DNA of 45,370 bases, taken from the NCBI GenBank assembly GCA_900197615.1, contig FZLR01000014.1, forward strand, positions 1 to 45,370, given 5' to 3'. The stretch is from Rhodospirillaceae bacterium Spongia-Bin9. GTDB lineage: Bacteria; Pseudomonadota; Alphaproteobacteria; Bin65. Position numbers and translations under genes: made by a program. The notes beneath the pieces were generated by a model, which did no database searches, was not told the DNA's origin, and saw nothing but the letters and a program-made list of their open reading frames with translations. Below are positions 1-7,569 of the stretch, one piece after another; within the stretch, counting starts at the first letter, position 1, and each line of letters opens with the position of its first letter.

Positions 1-137
1 GCGGCGCCGGCGAGGGTATCGCCCTGGCCGGGATCGACATGGCGAAGGTGGCCGAAGCGCGCGGGAAAATTCCGGCACTGGACCACGACCGGCCGATGAC
101 GCCGGAAGCGCTGCCCGCTGCCATCGCCGCGGAATAA
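1..137 (+). CDS. C-terminal tail of a probable carbon-nitrogen hydrolase (partial)
   Basis: The reading frame enters from the left edge, with codons in frame from base 3, and stops with TAA at 135-137, leaving about 44 residues. The tail contains GEGIALAGIDMAKVAEARGK followed by IPALDHDRP. This resembles the end of nitrilase/omega-amidase family proteins, where the last strand (GEG-x-x-x-A-x-I-D) is followed by a helix and an R-x-x-x-P-x-L-x-H-x-R motif. The catalytic Glu-Lys-Cys residues would lie upstream, outside the window, so function cannot be assigned beyond the family. Confidence 0.6.
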   Translation, partial: GAGEGIALAGIDMAKVAEARGKIPALDHDRPMTPEALPAAIAAE

Positions 138-156
138 GTGCCGGCGTCTGCAACAC

Positions 157-206
157 TTGCAGTTCCAAAGGCTGCGGCTTATATTAATTCCCGAAAGGGA
201 ATGAAT
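157..206 (+). promoter_or_regulatory. Sigma70-like promoter with overlapping palindrome for the toxin-antitoxin pair
   Basis: A -35-like TTGCAG (157-162) and a -10-like TATATT (180-185) are separated by 17 bp. An inverted repeat with 10-nt arms (183-192 and 197-206, one mismatch) and a GAAA tetraloop overlaps the -10 box and expected start site. It also contains the AAGGGA ribosome-binding site just before the ATG at 208. It could be the operator of an autoregulating antitoxin or an RNA hairpin that hides the ribosome-binding site. The choice between these is inference. Confidence 0.55.
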
Positions 207-207
207 T

Positions 208-798
208 ATGCCGATCACTGCCGATCTGACAATTCGCGAAACCGCGGCGCTGGCGGGAGTGCCGCGAACCACGATCGAAAAGGCGGTTGAAGCCAGCATC
301 CTGCGGACCGTCACCGCGCCGGCGCGCTTGCGCGGCGGGGCGACACGCTATCTCCCGGTCCGCGCTGTCCCCTTTTTCCGCTCCCTCGAGGCTGCCAATC
401 TCACAGACCTCCCGGTCCGCCACAAGCGGACGATCTGGACGCATCTGGTCCGGCTCGAGCCGATGCGGCTCGGCACCGTCGAATTTACGTTCGGCGCCAT
501 GATCGATCTGAAGCGCCTTGCTGCGGACTCGCTGCGTAGCGCCGAGCGATATCGGGAAGCGCGCGACCGGTACATCGTTTCCGATCCGGACATTCTGGGT
601 GGGACGCCGGTCATCGCAGGAACGCGGTTGACGGTCTATTCGATCCTGGGGCGACTGCAGGATGGCGATACTGTCGAGGATCTTGCGGACGACAACCAGG
701 AGGTGCCTCGCGAGGCCTTCGCGACGGCCGAACTTTACGCCAAAGCTCATCCGCTTCGAGGACGCCCTTCCGGCAGGCCTTGGCAGAATGCGGGCTGA
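208..798 (+). CDS. DUF433-domain antitoxin (VapB-like)
   Basis: This 196-residue protein has a DUF433 domain at about residues 121-181, recognisable by RYIVSDPDILGGTPVIAGTR followed by LTVYSILGRLQDGDTVEDLA. A putative helix-turn-helix lies near residues 7-30 (IRETAALAGVPRTTIEKAVE), so the protein is probably a DNA-binding antitoxin that represses its own promoter. The ATG at 208 follows an AAGGGA ribosome-binding site. The DUF5615 PIN-like gene starts 20 bp after this stop, the usual antitoxin-first arrangement for DUF433/DUF5615 pairs. It is longer than minimal DUF433 proteins (about 75 residues) because of the N-terminal DNA-binding half. Family assignment is firm; activity is inferred. Confidence 0.8.
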   Translation: MPITADLTIRETAALAGVPRTTIEKAVEASILRTVTAPARLRGGATRYLPVRAVPFFRSLEAANLTDLPVRHKRTIWTHLVRLEPMRLGTVEFTFGAMIDLKRLAADSLRSAERYREARDRYIVSDPDILGGTPVIAGTRLTVYSILGRLQDGDTVEDLADDNQEVPREAFATAELYAKAHPLRGRPSGRPWQNAG

Positions 799-818
799 AT
801 GCCGGCTGCGGCCCGGGC

Positions 819-1205
819 ATGCGCCTGTTTCTCGATGAGTGCCTGTCGCCGGGGATCGGCCAGGCGCTCAATTCCGAAGGCTTACATGTCGCCATACACC
901 CTCGGGACTTCGGCGGCCTGGGCGCGCCGGACCGCGAGGTATTAGCCCGATGCCTTGAACGGGACCTTGTCCTGGTCACGGAAAACGCGCGGGATTTTCG
1001 TGCTTTGGTTGCTGCGCGGGACGTTCACCCGGGCCTTATCGTCCTACCATGCGTCGGCCGCGCACGTTCCGAAGCCTTGCTGCGCGCCGCAATCGACTTT
1101 CTATCCAAACGTGGCGATCCGATGGATAGCATGGTCAACCATGTGCTTGAAGTAACCGCGGAAACCGGAATGACGCTGTATCCGATGTCGATGCAGGAGC
1201 GATGA
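819..1205 (+). CDS. DUF5615 PIN-like toxin
   Basis: This 128-residue protein starts MRLFLDECLSPGIGQALNSE, typical of the DUF5615 (Mut7-C/PIN-like) family. Acidic residues D6 and E7, and the later VTENARDF segment (D59), fit the metal-binding positions of a PIN-type ribonuclease. I chose the ATG at 819 because homologues begin at this motif. A TTG at 780 would add 13 residues and overlap the antitoxin by 19 bp. The gene follows the DUF433 gene directly and is probably translationally coupled to it. The predicted role is an RNase toxin neutralised by the upstream protein. It could instead be a degenerate, inactive pair. Confidence 0.78.
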   Translation: MRLFLDECLSPGIGQALNSEGLHVAIHPRDFGGLGAPDREVLARCLERDLVLVTENARDFRALVAARDVHPGLIVLPCVGRARSEALLRAAIDFLSKRGDPMDSMVNHVLEVTAETGMTLYPMSMQER

Positions 1206-1322
1206 GCAATCGGCCGGAACTGTCGCCATAGCGTGAAACGACATGGCGAAGAAGGCCGAAGCGCGCCGGAAATGCCGCTGCAAGCCGTCGCTGCGGAAAA
1301 AGGGCCGGCGGGAACGGGGCTT

Positions 1323-2063
1323 CTAAACCGCAGCGGCGCCCATCAGGTCCTGGCGCGCCTTTTCCAGATGGTCCTTGATCTGTTTGACGGCGGCGGCGAT
1401 GTCGCGGCGCTCGATCGCCTCGAACAGCGCCCGATGCTGCCGGTTGTATTCGTCGATCTCTTCCGGCGACAGGATCTTGTTTTTCATCGCGTCCCACTGG
1501 TCGTGGCCGCGCACGGCGTTGATCTGCTGGTAGAGGTGCAGCAATAAGGGATTCCTGGAACTCCGGGCAAGCCATTCGTGGAACATGCTGTCGTGGCGGG
1601 AGAAGGCTTCCTTGTCGTCGCGGCACTGTTCGAGATCGTTCAGGATCGATCCGAGCATCTTGATTTCGGTGGCCGTCGCGTTGAGCACGGCAAGGCGGGT
1701 CATGTGCGGCTCCACCGCCAGCCGCGCCTCGATCAGTTCGAGCGGGCTCACCCGGCCGACGATATCGTGCGCCGCACCGATCGATATGTCATCGTATTTG
1801 ACGAAGGTGCCGCTGCCGACGCGCCGTTCGATCAGGCCGTCATTCTCCAGATTCAGCAAAACCTTGCGGATGGTGCTGCGCGCGGTGTCGAAACGCTCGG
1901 CAAGTTCCCGTTCGGCGGGCAGCTGATCGCCGTTGACGTAGATTCCGCTGCGGATCGCTTCGCGCAGCTGGGCCGTGATATGACCGACATGACGGCCGCC
2001 CTCGCCGAGGCGCGGTCCGGTTGCCGCCCTGTTTTCCGTTACATCCGCGCCTGTGGCATCCAC
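1323..2063 (-). CDS. FadR-subfamily GntR transcriptional regulator
   Basis: This 246-residue protein has an N-terminal winged helix (about residues 28-90: ITAQLREAIRSGIYVNGDQL, then PAERELAERF, RSTIRKVLLNLENDGLIERR and VGSGTFV). An all-helical FCD effector domain follows (EARLAVEPHMTRLAV, then RHDSMFHEWLARSSRNPLL and FEAIERRDIAAAVKQIKDHL). The start is GTG at 2063, supported by an AGGAGGA ribosome-binding site 7 nt upstream (2071-2077). It is transcribed away from the glutamine-synthetase-family operon and probably regulates that operon and itself through the 300-bp divergent region. FCD regulators usually bind small organic acids or amines; the ligand here is unknown. Confidence 0.88.
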   Translation of the reverse strand: MDATGADVTENRAATGPRLGEGGRHVGHITAQLREAIRSGIYVNGDQLPAERELAERFDTARSTIRKVLLNLENDGLIERRVGSGTFVKYDDISIGAAHDIVGRVSPLELIEARLAVEPHMTRLAVLNATATEIKMLGSILNDLEQCRDDKEAFSRHDSMFHEWLARSSRNPLLLHLYQQINAVRGHDQWDAMKNKILSPEEIDEYNRQHRALFEAIERRDIAAAVKQIKDHLEKARQDLMGAAAV

Positions 2064-2363
2064 AACCGCATCCTCCTAATTTCCAAGCGCTTCGCTGTCT
2101 TACATCGATTGGTCGATATTGGCAAAATTGGTTTGCAATTGGTCATCTTACTGTGCAAAGTAGCGACTGCTCAGTCAAGCCGGATCGCGACGGTCAATCC
2201 GCTTGCGGAACCGGATTGGCGCGGATATCCTGATTTTTCATTATCGGACTTCCGGCGCGGGACCGTTCGGTCGGATTCAGTCTAATGGTTCGTATTGGTC
2301 ACGTCAATTGCCAGAGCGGCGTGGCGAGCGCGCAGGGAATGCGCACCTGAGGGGAATGGCGAC
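2064..2363. promoter_or_regulatory. Divergent control region with helically phased ATTGGY repeats
   Basis: This 300-bp gap separates the GntR gene from the ligase operon. ATTGGT/ATTGGC hexamers occur at 2108, 2118, 2127 and 2138, about one helical turn apart, with another ATTGGT at 2294. This is a good candidate operator for the GntR protein. On the minus strand a weak TTGCCA-17-TAAGAC could be the regulator promoter. A GAGGGGA ribosome-binding site (2350-2356) precedes the ligase ATG at 2364. I see no other gene here. Confidence 0.45.
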
Positions 2364-3833
2364 ATGATGGACATCGAAGCCTTTGTGCAACAGGACGGCC
2401 GGGACGACCTGGTCAAACAGGTGCGCAAGAAAATCGACGAAATGGAAATCCAGTATCTGTACCTCCAGTTCGTGTCGATCACCGGCCGGATCTGCGGCAA
2501 GGGCATCCCGGCGGATCACTGGGAATCGATCGCCGAACGGGGCTTCCAGCTCGTCTACGGCGCGACCGTCAACCTGTTCCTCAACCGGCACGGCGAATAT
2601 CTCGGCTACGGCCCGCACGACAAGGAACTGGTCGGCATTCCGGAGCCCGAGACCTTCTGCCAGCTGCCCTGGGACAAGCGGGTCGCGCGCGTCTGGTGCA
2701 CCCTGTTCCGCAACCGTGAGGAGCGCGAAGAGCCGGGCGCTTTCCTGACCGCCGACTGCCGCGGCAACCTGCGCCGCATTCACGAGCAGTTTCGCAAAGA
2801 ACATGACGGCCTGCATCTGCGCCACGGCACCGAGCCGGAGATGATGTGGCTGAAACGGGGCGAGGACGGCAAGCCCGACGGCGGCTTCTCCAATCCCTAC
2901 TGCTACCACATCGACCAGTTCGAGAGCCTGCGCCCGGTCTACATGCGCGCGATCGAATATTCCCGGGCCATGGGGCTCGACATGATCCAGGGCGACCACG
3001 AGGACGCGCCGGGCCAGCTCGAGCTCAACTTCACCTTCGACGATGCGCTCAGGACCGCCGACCGTCTGACGACCTACCGCCAGATTTGCGCCCAGGTCGC
3101 CCGCGAGTTCAATCTGATCGCCTGCTTCATGTCCAAGCCCTTCATGGGCGTGTCGGCCTCCGGCTGCCACCACAATATCTCGCTGTGGCATGGCGGCGAG
3201 GAGGTGGTGAACCCGCTCGGCCACGATCCGCTGCCCGGAATGGAGAAGAACTTCACCTACCTGAAGGGCGGCGAGAACACCTTCATGCCGGATACCGACG
3301 ATCCGCAGATGCCCGGCAAGGTCGGCCTGCAGGTGGTCGGCGGGATCGTGAAGCATCTCGGCGCGCTGACCGCCATCGGCTCGTCGACGGTGAATTCCTA
3401 CCGCCGCCTCTGGGACACCGGCTTCTGGGCGCCGATCTTCGCCGACTGGGGCTATCAGAACCGCACAACCGGCCTGCGCATTTCGGCGCCGGGCCGTTTC
3501 GAATACCGGTCTGTGGACTCGATGGTGAATCCCCATCTGATGGCCGCGGCCATCATCAAGGCGGCCGACGACGGCATCCGCAACGACATCGACCCCGGTC
3601 CGCCGGAAAACCGCAACATCTACCAGGCGATGGAAGCCGGTAAACAGGTTAAGAAGCTGCCGATGACTCTGGGCGCCGCTCTGGACGCGCTGGCCAAAGA
3701 CGATGTCATCAAATCCGCGATGCCCGGCGAGATGTACCGTCTGTACGACGAATACAAGCGGGACGAGTGGGAGCGTTTCCTCCACACCACGACCGAGTGG
3801 GATATGGAGACCTACCTGGATTGCCTGCCCTAG
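2364..3833 (+). CDS. Glutamine synthetase family ligase (GlnT / gamma-glutamylmethylamide synthetase-like)
   Basis: This 489-residue protein has the GS catalytic landmarks: GDHEDAPGQLELNF (E213 and E220 as metal ligands), ASGCHHNISLW (H269/H270 region), STVNSYRRL (344-349) and LRISAPGRFEYRS (R372-R382). The family makes gamma-glutamyl amides from glutamate, ATP and ammonia or an amine. The neighbours are three GOGAT-like subunits in the order seen for glnT-glxBCD and gmaS-mgsABC loci. Formate-THF ligase downstream favours methylamine use (gamma-glutamylmethylamide synthetase), but GlnT cannot be excluded. It is longer than typical GlnT/GmaS proteins (about 435-450 residues). The ATG at 2364 has a GAGGGGA site 7 nt upstream; the next codon is also ATG. 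Confidence 0.82.
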   Translation: MMDIEAFVQQDGRDDLVKQVRKKIDEMEIQYLYLQFVSITGRICGKGIPADHWESIAERGFQLVYGATVNLFLNRHGEYLGYGPHDKELVGIPEPETFCQLPWDKRVARVWCTLFRNREEREEPGAFLTADCRGNLRRIHEQFRKEHDGLHLRHGTEPEMMWLKRGEDGKPDGGFSNPYCYHIDQFESLRPVYMRAIEYSRAMGLDMIQGDHEDAPGQLELNFTFDDALRTADRLTTYRQICAQVAREFNLIACFMSKPFMGVSASGCHHNISLWHGGEEVVNPLGHDPLPGMEKNFTYLKGGENTFMPDTDDPQMPGKVGLQVVGGIVKHLGALTAIGSSTVNSYRRLWDTGFWAPIFADWGYQNRTTGLRISAPGRFEYRSVDSMVNPHLMAAAIIKAADDGIRNDIDPGPPENRNIYQAMEAGKQVKKLPMTLGAALDALAKDDVIKSAMPGEMYRLYDEYKRDEWERFLHTTTEWDMETYLDCLP

Positions 3834-3874
3834 GCGGCGTTCGACAATCCGACATCTGACAGGAGAGACATGCC

Positions 3875-4810
3875 ATGTGTGGCATTGCCGGACTGATCTA
3901 TCGCGACGGCGCCCGCAACATCGGCGCGGAAATGACTGCCATGTTGCAGGCGCTGAAGCACCGCGGCCCGGATTCGACCGGCTTTGCCATGTACGGCGCG
4001 CCCGGACCGAACGAATACATCATGCGCTTCAAGGTCGCCGAGAAGGAAGATCTGGGCGGCGGCACGAAAATCCACCGGGCGATCGTGGAGCGCAAGGCGG
4101 CGGTCGACGCGGTGCTGAACGATCTCGGCGTGGTCGTTCTCGAACTGGACGAGCCGACGGAATACGCCATCCGCTATCGGATTTCCTTCGACGGGGATCT
4201 CAAAACCCTCGCCGACCAGATCGAGGAGGTCGAGGGCGCGGAAATCCTGTCGATCGGCAATGCCCTGGAACTGATCAAGGATTTGGGCGATGCCGCCGAC
4301 GTCTCCGGCGCGTACAGCCTGGGCGGATTTACCGGCACCCACGGCATCGGCCACACCCGGATGGCGACCGAATCCGATGTCGATATCCGTTCCGCCCATC
4401 CCTACTGGGCCTATCCATATAACGACATCGCCGTCGTCCATAACGGCCAGATCACCAATTACTGGCTGAAACGCCGGCAGCTGGAGCGGGAAGGCCAGCG
4501 CTTTGTCAGCGACTGCGATTCGGAGCTTCTGGCGGTCTACACGGCGGTCAATCTCGAGAAGGGCATATCGCTCGAAGAGTCTCTGCGCAAGTCGATCGAC
4601 GAGATCGACGGGGTGTTCACCTATCTGATCACCACCGGCAACGAGCTGGGCATGGCCAAGGACACGATGGCCGCCAAGCCGATGGTGCTCTACGAGGCGG
4701 ACGACCTGGTCGCGCTGGCGTCGGAAGAGGTCGCCATCCGGGCTATCGTTCCCCATGAAATCGACACGAGCGATCCCTACGACGAGGAGGTCCGGGTATG
4801 GCAGGCGTAA
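3875..4810 (+). CDS. Class II glutamine amidotransferase subunit (GlxB/MgsA-like)
   Basis: This 311-residue protein begins MCGIAGLIYR, so after removal of Met1 the N-terminal Cys is the Ntn-hydrolase nucleophile. Further GATase II motifs are HRGPDSTG (29-36), GHTRMATES and VVHNGQITNY. It corresponds to the glutaminase part of glutamate synthase encoded as a separate polypeptide, as in GlxB or N-methylglutamate synthase subunit A. It should release ammonia, or alkylamine from a gamma-glutamyl amide, for transfer at the FMN subunit encoded two genes on. It lies 41 bp after the ligase gene and overlaps the next gene by 13 bp, so coupled translation is likely. An insertion of about 100 residues between the HRGPDS and GHTR motifs is longer than in PurF-type domains. 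Confidence 0.85.
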   Translation: MCGIAGLIYRDGARNIGAEMTAMLQALKHRGPDSTGFAMYGAPGPNEYIMRFKVAEKEDLGGGTKIHRAIVERKAAVDAVLNDLGVVVLELDEPTEYAIRYRISFDGDLKTLADQIEEVEGAEILSIGNALELIKDLGDAADVSGAYSLGGFTGTHGIGHTRMATESDVDIRSAHPYWAYPYNDIAVVHNGQITNYWLKRRQLEREGQRFVSDCDSELLAVYTAVNLEKGISLEESLRKSIDEIDGVFTYLITTGNELGMAKDTMAAKPMVLYEADDLVALASEEVAIRAIVPHEIDTSDPYDEEVRVWQA

Positions 4811-5640
4811 GCGAGTCCATCTCGACCCAGATGGGGATGCATACCGAGCCCCTGACGGGCCGGGACATCAAGACCAAGTTCACCCTCGAGAACGAAGGCG
4901 GGTTCGGCTACCACTTCGCCCGGGACGTCGATTTCAACCGGCGCGCCGAGATCGATTGCGCCGATCGGGAGCCGACGGACATCAACAACCGGATACGCGA
5001 ACTCATGGATTCCGGCCACGGCTCCATCGTGATCCGGAATCCGGGCGCCAAACATTCGCTGATCGTCGGCATCCTCAACCGGATGAACGTCATCGTGGAA
5101 GGCAGCCTGGGCTATTTCGGCTGCGGCCTGCTCGACGGCCCGACCGTGCGGATTTCCGGCCGGGTCGGCTGGTCGTTCGGCGAAAACATGATGGCCGGCG
5201 TGTGCGTGGTCGAAAAGAATGCCGGCTCTACGTTCGGCGCCGCGCTGCGCGGCGGCGATCTGGTGTGCAAGGGCTCGGTCGGCTCGCGCACCGGGATCGA
5301 CCAGAAGGGCGGCACCATCCTGGTCGGCGGCGACACCGGCGCCTTCTCCGGTTTCATGATGCAGCGCGGCCGTATCGTCGTCTGCGGCAACGCCGGCAAG
5401 AATCTCGGCGATTCGATGTATGACGGCACCATCTTTGTCGGCGGCGAGATCCAGGACCTGGGCGTCGATGCCGTACCGGCCGATCTGACCGACCTCGACC
5501 GGGGCTGGCTGACCCGCAAGCTGACCATGTACGAGATGCTGCCCGAAAGGGGCGTCGACCACTTCACCAAGATCGTCGCCGGCAAGCAGCTGTGGAGCTA
5601 CGACAATCTCGAGCCGACGGAGAAGAAGCTGGTCCTCTAG
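4798..5640 (+). CDS. GltB C-terminal GXGXG-domain subunit (GlxC/MgsB-like)
   Basis: This 280-residue protein is a stand-alone version of the glutamate synthase right-handed beta-helix (GXGXG) domain. The repeating pattern is visible in GSLGYFGCGLLDGPTVRISG, RVGWSFGENMMAGVCVVEKN, GGTILVGGDTGAFSGFMMQR and GRIVVCGNAGKNLGDSMYDG. In full-length GOGAT this domain is structural and braces the ammonia tunnel between glutaminase and FMN sites. The ATG at 4798 lies inside the end of the preceding amidotransferase gene, which argues for stoichiometric assembly of a three-subunit enzyme. Family assignment is secure; whether the complex makes glutamate, N-methylglutamate or another product is inferred from context only. 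Confidence 0.86.
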   Translation: MAGVSESISTQMGMHTEPLTGRDIKTKFTLENEGGFGYHFARDVDFNRRAEIDCADREPTDINNRIRELMDSGHGSIVIRNPGAKHSLIVGILNRMNVIVEGSLGYFGCGLLDGPTVRISGRVGWSFGENMMAGVCVVEKNAGSTFGAALRGGDLVCKGSVGSRTGIDQKGGTILVGGDTGAFSGFMMQRGRIVVCGNAGKNLGDSMYDGTIFVGGEIQDLGVDAVPADLTDLDRGWLTRKLTMYEMLPERGVDHFTKIVAGKQLWSYDNLEPTEKKLVL

Positions 5641-5688
5641 GCCCGGCTGCATTTCATCCGCACCGAGGCACCGAAGAAAGAAACCGAC

Positions 5689-7065
5689 ATGCTGGACGAT
5701 CCGACCCCGGGTGACACCGGCCACTCCAAGCTGGAAGTCGAGGAAAAATACATCCTCGGCAAAAGCCAGATTTTCACGCCGGAAGTCATCAACGACATCC
5801 ATGTGAAATCGGAACTCGGCCGCTACCGGATGCGCGGCTTCTCGATCTTCAAGAAAATCCCGCACTGGGACGACCTGACCTTCCTGCCCGGTACGCTGAC
5901 CCGCTTCGTCATCGAGGGTTATCGCGAGAAATGCTTGACAAAGACGGTGATCGGGCCGCGCGCCAAACGGCCGCTGGAGCTGGAAATCCCGATCTACATC
6001 ACGGGCATGAGCTTCGGCGCGCTCTCGTTCGAGGCCAAGACGGCGCTCGCCCGCGGCGCCACCATGGCCGGCACGGCGACCTGCTCCGGCGAAGGCGGCA
6101 TGATCCCGGACGAGCGGCGCTATTCGTCCAAATGGTTCTACCAGTGCATCCAGTCGCGCTACGGCTTCAATCCGCATCACCTGCTGCTGGCCGACGGCTG
6201 CGAATTCTTCATCGGCCAGGGCTGCAAGGTCGGCCTCGGCGGCCATCTGATGGGCCAGAAGGTGACCGACCAGGTTGCCGAGATGCGCTCGCTGCCCGCC
6301 GGCATCGACCAGCGCTCGCCGGCGCGCCACCCCGACTGGCTGGGGCCGGACGATCTGGCCCTGAAGATCCTCGAAATCCGCGAGGCGACCGACGGCCAGA
6401 TCCCGATCCAGCTCAAGCTCGGCGCCGCGCGGGTCTACGACGACGTGCGCATGGCGGTGAAGTGCGATCCGGATTCGATCTATATCGACGGCATGGAGGG
6501 CGGCACCGGCGCCGGCCCGCACCTGGCGACCGAGGAAACCGGCGTGCCCGGCATGGCCGCGATCCGCCAGGCCCGCCGCGCCATCGACGGTCTGGGCAAG
6601 CGCGGCGAGATTTCGCTGGTCTATGCCGGCGGTATCCGCAACGGCGGCGATGTCGCCAAGGCCCTGGCCCTGGGCGCCGACGCCATCGCCATCGGCCATT
6701 CGGCCATGATGGCGCTGAACTGCAACAAGGATATCCCGGAAGCCGATTTCCCGTCGGAAATGGGGGTCCGGGCCGGCAACTGCTATCACTGCCATACCGG
6801 CCGCTGCCCGGTCGGCGTCGCGACCCAGGACCCGGTACTGCGCAAGCGCCTCAACCCCGACGAGGCGGCGGAGCGCGTCTACAACTTCCTGCACACGCTG
6901 ACCATGGAAGCGCAGATGATGGCGCGCGCTTGCGGCAAGACCGACATCCACAGCCTTGAGCCTGAAGACCTGGCAGCGCTGACCATGGAGGCTTCCGCCA
7001 TCGCGCAGGTTCCGCTGGCCGGCACCGACTTCACGGTCGGCGTCGACGACTATCACCACATCTAG
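5689..7065 (+). CDS. FMN-binding glutamate synthase-like subunit (GlxD/MgsC-like)
   Basis: This 458-residue protein carries the GOGAT FMN/synthase barrel: IYITGMSFGALSFEAKTALA, STCSGEGG-type segment (TCSGEGGMIPDERR), IQLKLGAARVYDDVRMAVKC, DGMEGGTGAGPHLATEETGV and YAGGIRNGGDVAKALALGAD. Near the C-terminus NCYHCHTGRCPVGVATQDP places C365, C368 and C373 where GOGAT binds its 3Fe-4S cluster. It should accept ammonia or methylamine released by the amidotransferase subunit and reductively aminate 2-oxoglutarate, or use glutamate in the N-methylglutamate synthase version. No NAD(P)H-dependent GltD partner is encoded here, as is usual for glx/mgs loci. The gene starts 48 bp after the GXGXG gene. Confidence 0.87.
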   Translation: MLDDPTPGDTGHSKLEVEEKYILGKSQIFTPEVINDIHVKSELGRYRMRGFSIFKKIPHWDDLTFLPGTLTRFVIEGYREKCLTKTVIGPRAKRPLELEIPIYITGMSFGALSFEAKTALARGATMAGTATCSGEGGMIPDERRYSSKWFYQCIQSRYGFNPHHLLLADGCEFFIGQGCKVGLGGHLMGQKVTDQVAEMRSLPAGIDQRSPARHPDWLGPDDLALKILEIREATDGQIPIQLKLGAARVYDDVRMAVKCDPDSIYIDGMEGGTGAGPHLATEETGVPGMAAIRQARRAIDGLGKRGEISLVYAGGIRNGGDVAKALALGADAIAIGHSAMMALNCNKDIPEADFPSEMGVRAGNCYHCHTGRCPVGVATQDPVLRKRLNPDEAAERVYNFLHTLTMEAQMMARACGKTDIHSLEPEDLAALTMEASAIAQVPLAGTDFTVGVDDYHHI

Positions 7066-7082
7066 AGGGGAGGGCGCGCAAG

Positions 7083-7493
7083 ATGGCCGGAACCGGATAC
7101 AAGGGCGCCCAGATCGACGATGTCGATCATTTCCTGAAGGGCGGCGGGATCGATTCGGAACGCGAGCAGACCATCGGGCAGCACATCGGGTATCGCTACG
7201 ATGTCAACCTGCTGCCGGACTACGACAAGCTGACCCCGTTCCTGAAGGACTATCTGGAATTCATGGGCTGGGACGACCTGAACTGGCTGGAAGATGTCCA
7301 TATGGGCTACGACGACGGCCAGGCCGCGGTGTTCGACCGCAACATCAACGGCTGGGTCGCGATTCCCGAGGACATGGACCTGCCCGACAATCAGCAGGAT
7401 CGGGACATGATCGCCCGCGAAATGCTGATAAAGTTCCAGATGTCGCCCGATCACCCGATGGTCGACCTCTACAAAGCCTACCGCAAGTTCTAG
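7083..7493 (+). CDS. Uncharacterised 136-residue protein in the GOGAT-like operon
   Basis: I do not recognise this family. The 136-residue protein is acidic and soluble, with no signal peptide, membrane segment or Cys motif. It is rich in Asp, Trp and Tyr (YLEFMGWDDLNWLEDVHMGY, NINGWVAIPEDMDLPDNQQD). It starts 17 bp after the FMN subunit, preceded by GAGGGGAGGG, a strong ribosome-binding site, and ends 76 bp before fhs, so it is clearly part of the operon. Its codon usage matches its neighbours, which supports it being real. It could be a small accessory subunit or an assembly or regulatory partner of the synthase complex; this is inference from position only. Confidence 0.75.
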   Translation: MAGTGYKGAQIDDVDHFLKGGGIDSEREQTIGQHIGYRYDVNLLPDYDKLTPFLKDYLEFMGWDDLNWLEDVHMGYDDGQAAVFDRNINGWVAIPEDMDLPDNQQDRDMIAREMLIKFQMSPDHPMVDLYKAYRKF

Positions 7494-7569
7494 AGAAACC
7501 GTTCCTCCTGCCTGCCGCCGTTCGCCGGTTGCCGTCGGGGCGCCGGCGGGCGGGTAAGGGAGTCATGTT

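Noticed and set aside
1243-1326. 27-codon basic peptide frame (starts MAKKAEARRK)
   Set aside because: No ribosome-binding site, overlaps the GntR gene end, and its composition is what GC-rich filler would give.
2304-3785. Long open frame antisense to the ligase gene
   Set aside because: Typical GC-rich shadow frame; the opposite strand has clear GS motifs and this one shows low-complexity Ala/Val/Arg/His composition.
4777-7059. 760-codon antisense open frame over the GOGAT-like genes
   Set aside because: Covers three verified genes on the other strand; no motif or signal supports it.
7494-7569. THF or other riboswitch before fhs
   Set aside because: The gap is only 76 bp, GC-rich, and lacks conserved aptamer elements I know; only a weak GC stem is visible.
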